Source: Bacteroidota bacterium | Lineage (GTDB): Bacteria > Bacteroidota > Bacteroidia > Chitinophagales > UBA2359 | Length of the DNA: 9,053 bases | Direction: 5' to 3' | Assembly: GCA_020631675.1 (NCBI GenBank) | Contig: JAHDGT010000161.1 | Span: 1 to 9,053 of the forward strand | In this document: piece by piece, positions 1 through 5,635 of the stretch | How the letters are laid out: each line of letters opens with the position of its first letter | Numbering within the stretch: the stretch's first letter is position 1 | The notes under the pieces: generated by a model | What the model was told of the DNA's origin: nothing | The model's input: the letters and a program-made list of their open reading frames with translations, nothing else | The model's database searches: none | Program-made: the position numbers and the translations under genes

Positions 1-51
1 ACTGAGCACCATAATGAAGGCTAAAGCGAGAAAAAGTAAGCTATTTTTCAT
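1..51 (-). CDS. N-terminus of a probable exported protein (partial, runs off the window)
   Basis: An ATG on the minus strand at 51 opens a frame that continues to the window edge and encodes MKNSLLFLALAFIMVLS. Lys-2 followed by an unbroken hydrophobic run is the shape of a Sec signal peptide or an N-terminal membrane anchor. A lipoprotein cysteine or signal-peptidase site would lie beyond the visible part. The gene lies 113 bp downstream of the gatB stop on the same strand, and a -7-like box at 148-157 could give it its own promoter. The function cannot be told from 17 residues. An ordinary start codon and a good signal-peptide shape make a real gene likely, but no more than that. Confidence 0.6.
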   Translation of the reverse strand, partial: MKNSLLFLALAFIMVLS

Positions 52-108
52 GTTGATTAAATTATCCAATCTAAATCTGGGGTAATGAATAGTACGGGCT
101 TATAAACG

Positions 109-121
109 ATGATGGCATCAT
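109..121. other. 13-bp odd palindrome, possible operator
   Basis: ATGATG and CATCAT flank a single central G, forming a perfect dyad between the gatB stop and the start of the left-edge gene. It lies downstream of the -7-like box at 148-157, so it would fall in the leader of that gene. It is too short and has no T-tract, so it is not a terminator. It could be a repressor site or chance. Confidence 0.2.
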
Positions 122-147
122 TTAGGTCGACATATACCACTTCTGAG

Positions 148-157
148 CGCGAAATTA
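148..157 (-). promoter_or_regulatory. Candidate promoter (-7 box) for the left-edge gene
   Basis: The minus strand reads TAATTTCGCG, close to the Bacteroidota sigma-A -7 consensus TAnnTTTG with one T replaced by C. The same ten-base form TAnnTTCGCG occurs upstream of the M23 gene and of the S9 peptidase gene in this window. No clear -33 TTG is seen at the expected distance (a GTTTA lies around 174-178). Transcription from here would give a leader of roughly 90 nt before the ATG at 51. Confidence 0.35.
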
Positions 158-164
158 ACCAATA

Positions 165-1625
165 TTAAGCCGATAAACGCTCACTTAACAATTTTTTAGT
201 CTTCTGAGGGTCAGCTTTTCCCTTTGCGGCTTTCATTATATCTCCCATAAACAAGCCGATCAGTCCCTTTGCTTTCTTACTTTGCTTATATGCTTTCACT
301 TTATCAGGGTACTTTTCTAAAGTAGCATCAATTAAAGCCAAAAGCCAGTCGTCATCGTCTTTTAGAATAAGTTGATTCTTTTTGGCCAGTTCTTGAGGGT
401 TAGCATTAGGGTTTTCTAGAAGCAAAGGTAAAAGCTGCTGGGCGGCCACACTACTACTAATTGCTCCATCTATGACTAATCGGATCAATGCTGCTACCTT
501 TTCAGGAGCAAGGGGGAATTCAGAAATGGTTTTTTGATTTTCATTACACCAGGCTCTAAGGTGTACCCCTAACCAGTTCGCTGCTTGTTTCGCAGGTATA
601 TTAGCTGCGATCAATTGGTCGAAGTATTGGGCGTCAGCTAAATCTTCAGTTATCAGTGTGGCATCATAAAGAGACAAGCCCAATTCGTTTTGATAGCGTC
701 GTTTTCTTTCTGAGGCTAACTCAGGTTGCTGTGCTTTTAGTTGTGTGAGTTGCGCTTCGGTAATCAATAAAGGGGGCAGGTCAGGCTCTGGGAAATATCT
801 ATAATCATGTGCCTGCTCTTTAGATCGAATAGCGAAATTGCTATTGCGCTGTTCGTCCCAAGTAAGCGTAGCCATTTCAATGATTCCTTCTTTTTTGGCA
901 ATGCCTATCTGACGTTTGAATTCGTATTCGATCGCTCTTTTCACATTTCTGAGTGAATTGAGGTTTTTCGTTTCGGTTCTTTGCCCCAGCTTACTGGATC
1001 CTAATGGACGAATAGAGACATTGGCATCACAGCGTAGCTGCCCTTTTTCCATATTAGCCTCACTAATGCCCAAGTAACGAACCAATTGGCGAATGCTGGC
1101 CACAAATGCAACCGCTTCATCTGCTGTGCGTATGTCTGGTTTCGTAACCAGCTCGATCAAAGGACTACCTGCACGGTTCAGGTCGACCGCAGTATGTGCT
1201 TCCTGATCATGACTGCTTTTTCCGGCGTCTTCTTCTAAATGTATGCGCTCAATGCCGATTCTCTTAGTAGCAGCTTTTTCATTCAGCTGAATGTCTAAAA
1301 AGCCATCAGAGCAGATAGGATTTTGATCTTGGGTGATCTGATAGCCTTTAGGTAGATCCGCATAGAAATAGTTTTTTCTAGCAAAGCCAACTTTAGAAGC
1401 GATGCTACAGTTTGTAGCTAATCCTATTTTAATGGCACGTTCTATTACACCTTTATTCAAATAAGGTAAAGTGCCAGGATGACCAATGGTCAAAGGGCTA
1501 AGATGTGTATTGGGCGGGGCTCCGTAAGTAACAGCTTCAGGAGCGAAAATCTTAGCTGCTGTATTCAGGTGTATATGTATTTCTAAGCCTATGACACACT
1601 CATAGGAGATACGTAGCTCAGCCAT
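165..1625 (-). CDS. gatB: Aspartyl/glutamyl-tRNA(Asn/Gln) amidotransferase subunit B
   Basis: GatB is the tRNA-binding and kinase subunit of GatCAB. It activates Glu-tRNA(Gln) or Asp-tRNA(Asn) with ATP, and ammonia delivered by GatA converts them to Gln-tRNA or Asn-tRNA in the cytoplasm. The 486-residue product has the usual family length. Recognisable family blocks are VIGLEIHIHLNT (11-22), RKNYFYADLPKGYQITQ (83-99), HLEEDAGKS (129-137), DLNRAGSPLIELVTKPD (148-164), EKGQLRCDANVSIRP (193-207), TETKNLNS (217-224) and HDYRYFPEPDLPPL (273-286). The C-terminal YqeY-like tail includes GLIGLFMGDIMKAAKGKADP (about 454-473). The start at 1625 puts the conserved YECVIGLE eight residues in, as expected. 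gatA and gatC are not in the window, consistent with the scattered gat genes common in this phylum. The gene is 68 bp downstream of a membrane-protein gene and probably has its own promoter at that gene's stop codon. No missing motif or frameshift is seen. Confidence 0.97.
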   Translation of the reverse strand: MAELRISYECVIGLEIHIHLNTAAKIFAPEAVTYGAPPNTHLSPLTIGHPGTLPYLNKGVIERAIKIGLATNCSIASKVGFARKNYFYADLPKGYQITQDQNPICSDGFLDIQLNEKAATKRIGIERIHLEEDAGKSSHDQEAHTAVDLNRAGSPLIELVTKPDIRTADEAVAFVASIRQLVRYLGISEANMEKGQLRCDANVSIRPLGSSKLGQRTETKNLNSLRNVKRAIEYEFKRQIGIAKKEGIIEMATLTWDEQRNSNFAIRSKEQAHDYRYFPEPDLPPLLITEAQLTQLKAQQPELASERKRRYQNELGLSLYDATLITEDLADAQYFDQLIAANIPAKQAANWLGVHLRAWCNENQKTISEFPLAPEKVAALIRLVIDGAISSSVAAQQLLPLLLENPNANPQELAKKNQLILKDDDDWLLALIDATLEKYPDKVKAYKQSKKAKGLIGLFMGDIMKAAKGKADPQKTKKLLSERLSA

Positions 1626-1639
1626 AAGGGAGTAGTACT

Positions 1640-1667
1640 TAAGTGCTTATTTCTGCCCAAGCACTTA
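1640..1667. other. Inverted repeat in the gatB leader
   Basis: A 9-bp perfect stem (TAAGTGCTT with AAGCACTTA) closes a 10-base loop, 14 bases upstream of the gatB ATG. Neither strand has a T-tract next to it, so it is a poor intrinsic terminator. If the promoter candidate at 1689-1696 is real, the hairpin would form in the gatB 5' leader and could affect ribosome loading. It might equally be a protein-binding dyad. Confidence 0.35.
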
Positions 1668-1688
1668 CATGCGTTGGAAAATAAACGC

Positions 1689-1696
1689 CAAAGCTA
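1689..1696 (-). promoter_or_regulatory. Candidate -7 box for gatB overlapping the upstream stop codon
   Basis: The minus strand reads TAGCTTTG, an exact match to the Bacteroidota -7 consensus TAnnTTTG, followed by GCG. Its first three bases are the TAG stop of the upstream membrane-protein gene. A start about seven bases downstream would give a leader of roughly 55-60 nt containing the 1640-1667 inverted repeat. No TTG is present at a 19-20 base spacing upstream, which lowers confidence. Confidence 0.35.
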
Positions 1697-2371
1697 CTTC
1701 ATTTTCAATAATCTTCTAATTGAAACCAAATGAAAACAAAAAACGATCGGTACGATCAACATGGGCAGCAAACAAAATGGAAAATAGAGAATCGCTCGAT
1801 TGGGTTGTTCAAAGGAAAGTTGCTGAAGCGGAAAGGGTGCTGCCAAAATGGAAATAGTGATGATCGTACAGAGTAACAACAAGCAAATGATATTCCAAGG
1901 GAGCAGCAGCTTTTTGTTTATGGTTCCACCTTTGAAACCGAAATAGGCGATTAAAGGAGCAGTGATTCCGGAAAGAATATCAAAATTCCAGCCTTCAAAA
2001 GTTTGCAAATAAGATACTGCTCCACTTGTAGCCAATAGCAACAACATGATCTCTACGGGTACCCGAATAATACTGGTGAGGGTCATATATTGCAAGTTCC
2101 AAGTATCGCTTATGGCAATTCCTTTTTTTGAAAAGGCGAACCAAAAGATAAAACCAAAAGCTAGTAGGAATGCGAATATAATACGTGGAGGAAGTGCGTC
2201 TAAATTACTAGCGTAAAAGCCACTATAAGCAATCGCACTTTGTATAATCGACCACACCAAAAGGGCTAAAATGATCTTGGTAGAGCGAGTGGATAGATAG
2301 ACCAAATAAAGCTGAACAGCTATAATGGCAAAGATCAATAGACTGATGAAAAAAGGGATGTTTTCAAGCAT
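1694..2371 (-). CDS. Conserved-looking multi-spanning membrane protein of unknown function
   Basis: This is a 225-residue very hydrophobic protein. I count about seven membrane segments near residues 6-26, 33-52, 63-81, 104-121, 130-147, 156-177 and 194-217. Lys and Arg cluster in the connecting loops (28-32, 82-83, 147-154) and at the very C-terminus (RRLLKMK). There is no cleavable signal, and no catalytic motif that I know. Distinctive features that look conserved are RVPVE (103-107), TFEGWNFDILSG (124-135), LPWN (157-160) and a final FPF-x3-LP-x4-P helix (197-208). From memory, Bacteroidota genomes carry uncharacterised membrane proteins with a similar TFEG-NFD segment, but I cannot verify this here. 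A promoter candidate lies just upstream and gatB follows 68 bp downstream. No function is assigned. Confidence 0.85.
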   Translation of the reverse strand: MLENIPFFISLLIFAIIAVQLYLVYLSTRSTKIILALLVWSIIQSAIAYSGFYASNLDALPPRIIFAFLLAFGFIFWFAFSKKGIAISDTWNLQYMTLTSIIRVPVEIMLLLLATSGAVSYLQTFEGWNFDILSGITAPLIAYFGFKGGTINKKLLLPWNIICLLLLCTIITISILAAPFPLQQLSFEQPNRAILYFPFCLLPMLIVPIVFCFHLVSIRRLLKMK

Positions 2372-2396
2372 TATATATATTTAAGTTTATTTTTTT

Positions 2397-2427
2397 TAAA
2401 GGTAATGTCAATAAATATATAATGCAA
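2397..2427 (-). promoter_or_regulatory. Candidate promoter for the membrane-protein gene
   Basis: On the minus strand a TTG at 2427-2425 is followed after 20 bases by TACCTTTA at 2404-2397. This fits the Bacteroidota layout TTG-N19-20-TAnnTTTG with one mismatch in the last base. The predicted start is about 7 bases further on, giving a leader of about 20 nt before the ATG at 2371. The region is very A+T-rich, so a chance match is possible. Confidence 0.4.
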
Positions 2428-2440
2428 TGGTTGTAGCATG

Positions 2441-2479
2441 AACTTTCAGTTAAAGTTGAAAGTTTCTTTTTTTTGAAAC
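2441..2479. other. AT-rich inverted repeats with a T8 run
   Basis: AACTTTCA (2441-2448) and TGAAAGTT (2457-2464) form an 8-bp stem with an 8-base loop. GTTTC (2462-2466) and GAAAC (2475-2479) form an overlapping 5-bp stem around eight Ts. On the plus strand the first hairpin is followed by a T-rich tract, so it resembles a weak terminator, but no plus-strand gene ends here. It may instead stop transcription that passes through the repeat at 2509-2645, or it may belong to the upstream region of the membrane-protein gene. Confidence 0.25.
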
Positions 2480-2508
2480 CTGCGATTAATCGGGAATAAT
2501 GATGCCAT

Positions 2509-2645
2509 GCGCGAGGGATAGTAGTGGAAATGAGCCTGCTGTATGCGCCCTGAGCGGCGGGCTAAAAAGGCGGCCCAGAGGTAGCCATTTTTAGCCCTGC
2601 CAGCGAAGCAGCAGACAGCGGGGGAATTGCAACGGATAGCCCGAC
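2509..2645 (-). repeat. 137-bp GC-rich structured intergenic repeat (copy 1)
   Basis: Read on the minus strand, the element opens with GTCGGGCTATCCG and closes with CCACTACTATCCCTCGCGC. From memory, similar opening and closing motifs recur in intergenic repeats of many Bacteroidota. I cannot confirm this by search. GGATAG occurs near both ends in the same orientation (2516-2521 and 2634-2639). The interior folds into a long imperfect hairpin centred near 2578 (listed separately). The element is clearly more GC-rich than the A+T-rich flanks. The open frame across it on the minus strand begins inside the terminator hairpin and is not credible as a protein. A second copy begins at 9027. Confidence 0.6.
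2536..2614. repeat. Imperfect long hairpin inside the structured repeat
   Basis: The core arms GGGCTAAAAA (2559-2568) and TTTTTAGCCC (2588-2597) pair perfectly over 10 bp. Past a one-base bulge at 2587, three more pairs form inwards (2569-2571 with 2584-2586). Past a bulge at 2598, three more form outwards (2556-2558 with 2599-2601). Further out, CTGCTG (2536-2541) can pair with CAGCAG (2609-2614). The result is a stem-loop about 79 nt long with bulges, more like a structured RNA or cruciform than a simple terminator. Confidence 0.5.
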
Positions 2646-2653
2646 CCCCAAGT

Positions 2654-2704
2654 GAAAAACGCCCCACTAAGCTTGTGAAACCACAGCTTAGTGGGGCGTT
2701 TTTC
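2654..2704 (-). terminator. Strong symmetric terminator downstream of alaS
   Basis: Two 20-base arms (2654-2673 and 2685-2704) are perfect reverse complements. The stem can continue by three pairs (2675-2677 with 2682-2684) past a bulged T, leaving an AAAC loop. The outer part of each arm carries an A5/T5 run, so a U-tract follows the GC-rich stem on either strand. It lies 113 bp past the alaS stop and is most simply the alaS terminator. It also sits directly beside the structured repeat, 9 bp away. Confidence 0.8.
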
Positions 2705-2731
2705 GCGTAGGGTCGCGCCCTTATAATAGAC

Positions 2732-2759
2732 GTGAGACCCGAGACAAGAGACGAGAGAC
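2732..2759 (+). repeat. Four tandem GAGAC heptamers (array 1)
   Basis: There are four consecutive 7-base units of the form NNGAGAC: GTGAGAC, CCGAGAC, AAGAGAC and GAGAGAC. The last five bases are invariant and the first two vary in every unit. The array lies between the alaS stop and its terminator. The same heptamer, on the other strand, recurs at 8971-9005. The two arrays share a 13-mer (GTCTCGGGTCTCA on one strand). Confidence 0.75.
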
Positions 2760-2816
2760 ATCGTTTTGTCGCCGAATTATTCTGTCTGCTAAAAAATCAG
2801 GCTACAAAGAGTTTGA

Positions 2817-5459
2817 TTATCCTAAATTTTGAACTACCTCTTTGGCGGCTGCTATTGCTGCGGGTATACCTGCTGGTTTTTTACCCCCCGCGGACGCGTA
2901 GAAGGCTTGACCGCCACCTCCGCCTTGCATGTGTTTGGCAAGGTCGCGAATGAGTTTGCCCGCATTCAAGCCGTGTTGCTCCACTAAGTTGTCACTGAAC
3001 ATAAGCGTAAGGTGGGCTTTGCCGTTTAGATCCGCACCTAAAACCAGGAATAGATTGTCTACTTCATTGCGCAACTCGTAGGCGATTTTCTTCACCATAT
3101 CGGCATTGTTAACCTCCACTTGTTGGGCGATGAAAGCGATCTGACCCACTTGCTCAGCTTTGCCTTTGATCTGGTCTTTGATCTGACTGGCCGCACTCAT
3201 ATGCAGGCGATCAATCTCTTTGACCAAGCCATCGCGCTCTTCGATCAGTCCGTTGACACTCGCTAAAATGTCTTTCGGGTTTTTGAAGAGTCTGCGGATC
3301 TGTGTCAATGCTTCAAAATCGTTGGACAGTTGTAATTGTGCATTACGTCCCGTTACAGCTTCTATGCGACGAACACCAGCAGCTACAGAGGTTTCTGTAG
3401 TAATGCGGCAATAGCCCAATGCACCTGTTTGCTTAACATGCGTACCTCCACAAAGCTCAACAGAGAAATCTTTATCGAAAATGATGACACGTACTTCATC
3501 GCCGTACTTCTCGCCGAAAAGTGCCATTGCGCCCATCTCCATGGCTTGGTCAATGGGTACGTCGCGCAACTCTTCTAATGCTATATTCTGACGAATACGT
3601 GCATTTACCTGCTCTTCGATCAAGCGCAATTGCTCATCGTCGATCTTTTGAGAATGGGAGAAGTCGAAACGCAGATAGTCCGGGTTGACCAATGATCCTT
3701 TTTGATGAACGTGATCGCCTAATACATCTCTTAAAGCAGCGTGCAATAGGTGAGTGGCAGTGTGGTTCTTAGTGGTATCAGAACGTTTTTTCGAATTGAC
3801 CTGTGCCACACAAGGCTGAGAAACATCCGAGGGTAGGGCAGTGGTGAAGTGAACAAAGAGGTCGTTCTCTTTACGTGTGTCTACTACATGGATCACCTCA
3901 TCGCCAAAGTGCAACATACCCTTATCACCAACTTGTCCTCCGGACTCTGCATAGAAGGGGGTGGTGTCTAATACCATTTGGTACAAGGTCTTTTTCTTTT
4001 GAGTGACCTTGCGGTATTTGATCACTTTAGCCTCCGCTTCCAATTGATCATAGCCAACGAACTTGCTGTGGTCGGTCGTGTCGATCAATTCCACCCAATC
4101 TTCAGCATCTACTTTACGATCCGCACGAGCGCGTTCTTTTTGTGCGTTCATGGCCTTGTCGAAACCCGCTTCATCTACGCCCAAACCATTTTCGGCAGCC
4201 ATCAAACGGGTCAAGTCGATCGGGAAACCATAAGTATCGTACAACTCGAAAGCGGTTTTACCATCGATCGTGTTTTTGCTTTCATCCGCCAATTGTTTTT
4301 GGATCGCTTGAAAGCGTTTTACACCACCACCTAAAGTACGTAAGAATGATTTTTCTTCAGCTAAGATGGTTTGAGCGATAGAGTCGTATTGTTTTTCTAA
4401 GTCGGGGAAGAGTTCAACGAACTGTTCTACCAATACTTCAAGTAATTGGTGTAAGATCGGCTCTTTATAGTCGAGATGCGTATAAGCATAACGAACCGCG
4501 CGACGAAGTATACGACGGATCACATAACCTGCTCCTGTATTAGAAGGACGTTGTCCATCAGCCGTTGCGAAAGTGACGGCGCGGAGGTGGTCCGCGATGA
4601 CTCGCATGGCGATGTCCGTTTTTTCTTGTTTTCCGTATTGGTGTCGGGTGATCTTTTCAATGCGTTCTATGATGGGCATGAACACATCGGTATCATAGTT
4701 AGATTGTTTGCCTTGTAGCACCATACAAAGCCGCTCAAAGCCCATCCCCGTATCCACATGCTTTGAAGGCAGTGATTCTAGTGAACCATCTGATTTTCTA
4801 TTGAACTGAATGAATACCAGATTCCAGATCTCGATCACTTGCGGATGATCTTGATTCACCAAACTTTTACCATCTACTTTAGCCCGCTCTTCATCAGAAC
4901 GGATATCCACATGGATCTCGGAGCAAGGACCACAAGGGCCAGTGTCACCCATTTCCCAGAAGTTGTCTTTCTTGGAAGCGGGAATGATACGATCGGGATC
5001 AATATGCTGTTTCCAGAAGTTTTCCGCTTCTTGATCAATGGGTACACCATCTTTTTTATCTCCTTCGAATATGGTCACATAAATACGATCTTTAGGAATG
5101 CTATAAACTTCAGTTAAAAGCTCCCAAGCCCAAGCAATAGCTTCTTCTTTAAAGTAATCTCCGAAGGACCAGTTGCCCAGCATCTCGAACATGGTATGGT
5201 GGTAGGTATCTACTCCAACCTCTTCCAGATCGTTGTGTTTACCGCTAACCCGCAAGCACTTCTGCGTGTCTGTCACGCGGGTGTCATCGCCAGCAGAGGA
5301 ATTACCTAAAAAGATGTCTTTAAAGGGATTCATGCCCGCATTGATGAACATGAGTGTAGGGTCGTTTTTGACCACTATAGGGGCTGAGGGTACGATTAAA
5401 TGTCCCTTAGATTCAAAAAACTTTAGAAATTTCCCTCTTATTTCTTTTGACGTCATCAT
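2817..5459 (-). CDS. alaS: Alanyl-tRNA synthetase
   Basis: This cytoplasmic class II synthetase charges tRNA(Ala) with alanine and hydrolyses mischarged Ser- or Gly-tRNA(Ala). The 880-residue product is full length. The aminoacylation core has motif 1 near 32-52 (KNDPTLMFINAGMNPFKD), motif 2 with RVTDTQKCLRVSGKHND (61-77) and FEMLGNWSFGDYFK (91-104), GDTGPCGPCSEI (171-182), and motif 3 with DTGMGFERL (236-244). The editing domain carries ESGGQVGDKG, HTATH (566-570) and CGGTH (670-674), the His and Cys zinc/editing residues. The C-terminal C-Ala domain ends with the glycine-rich GGGGGQAFYASAGG block (842-855). Two adjacent ATG codons (5459 and 5456) could start translation; the second gives the usual MTSKEIR start. 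AAGAG lies a few bases upstream. The gene is divergent from the M23 peptidase gene. I could not find a clear promoter box for it. Confidence 0.98.
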   Translation of the reverse strand: MMTSKEIRGKFLKFFESKGHLIVPSAPIVVKNDPTLMFINAGMNPFKDIFLGNSSAGDDTRVTDTQKCLRVSGKHNDLEEVGVDTYHHTMFEMLGNWSFGDYFKEEAIAWAWELLTEVYSIPKDRIYVTIFEGDKKDGVPIDQEAENFWKQHIDPDRIIPASKKDNFWEMGDTGPCGPCSEIHVDIRSDEERAKVDGKSLVNQDHPQVIEIWNLVFIQFNRKSDGSLESLPSKHVDTGMGFERLCMVLQGKQSNYDTDVFMPIIERIEKITRHQYGKQEKTDIAMRVIADHLRAVTFATADGQRPSNTGAGYVIRRILRRAVRYAYTHLDYKEPILHQLLEVLVEQFVELFPDLEKQYDSIAQTILAEEKSFLRTLGGGVKRFQAIQKQLADESKNTIDGKTAFELYDTYGFPIDLTRLMAAENGLGVDEAGFDKAMNAQKERARADRKVDAEDWVELIDTTDHSKFVGYDQLEAEAKVIKYRKVTQKKKTLYQMVLDTTPFYAESGGQVGDKGMLHFGDEVIHVVDTRKENDLFVHFTTALPSDVSQPCVAQVNSKKRSDTTKNHTATHLLHAALRDVLGDHVHQKGSLVNPDYLRFDFSHSQKIDDEQLRLIEEQVNARIRQNIALEELRDVPIDQAMEMGAMALFGEKYGDEVRVIIFDKDFSVELCGGTHVKQTGALGYCRITTETSVAAGVRRIEAVTGRNAQLQLSNDFEALTQIRRLFKNPKDILASVNGLIEERDGLVKEIDRLHMSAASQIKDQIKGKAEQVGQIAFIAQQVEVNNADMVKKIAYELRNEVDNLFLVLGADLNGKAHLTLMFSDNLVEQHGLNAGKLIRDLAKHMQGGGGGQAFYASAGGKKPAGIPAAIAAAKEVVQNLG

Positions 5460-5534
5460 GATCTCTTATCTGTTGTGCCTTATACACTTTCGCATATGCA
5501 GCATTTTACTTCGTATTAATCCCTTTCTGAATTG

Positions 5535-5553
5535 TCACATCTTGGTCATGTGA
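5535..5553. promoter_or_regulatory. Dyad TCACAT-N7-ATGTGA in the divergent intergenic region
   Basis: Perfect 6-bp arms are separated by seven bases, in the space between the divergent alaS and M23 genes. The dyad ends three bases before the candidate -33 box of the M23 gene. It has no T-tract. The arms are in the reverse order of a Crp site (TGTGA-N6-TCACA), so it is not a standard Crp box. An operator is possible, and chance is also possible at this arm length. Confidence 0.25.
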
Positions 5554-5555
5554 TG

Positions 5556-5589
5556 TTTTGGGGTTTAGTGATGCTTTCGTACATTCGCG
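5556..5589 (+). promoter_or_regulatory. Candidate promoter for the M23 peptidase gene
   Basis: TTTTG (5556-5560) is followed after 19 bases by TACATTCG (5580-5587), then CG. This matches the Bacteroidota arrangement TTTG-N19-TAnnTTTG with one mismatch. Transcription would begin around 5594, giving a leader of about 40 nt before the ATG at 5636. The box includes the upstream in-frame ATG at 5558, which argues against that codon being the translation start. Confidence 0.5.
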
Positions 5590-5635
5590 ACGAACTGATA
5601 CCAAAAACGAGGGCGAAAATACATCAACTCCCCCT

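Noticed and set aside
2509..2645. Insertion sequence or MITE
   Set aside because: No transposase is encoded, the ends are not inverted repeats and no flanking target duplication is visible. It is kept only as a structured repeat.
2446..2667. 73-codon minus-strand open frame over the structured repeat
   Set aside because: It begins inside the terminator hairpin, its sequence is dictated by the GC-rich repeat, and it has no domain or promoter. Such frames are a common artefact of this kind of repeat.
2732..2953. 73-codon plus-strand open frame beginning MRPETRDERHRF
   Set aside because: Its start lies within the GAGAC heptamer array and most of it is antisense to the 3' end of alaS.
3220..5117. 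Several 64-118 codon plus-strand frames antisense to alaS
   Set aside because: alaS is full length with all its motifs, and the antisense frames have no recognisable domains.
5535..5553. Crp/Fnr binding site
   Set aside because: The arms are ordered TCACAT then ATGTGA, the reverse of the Crp consensus, and the spacing is wrong.
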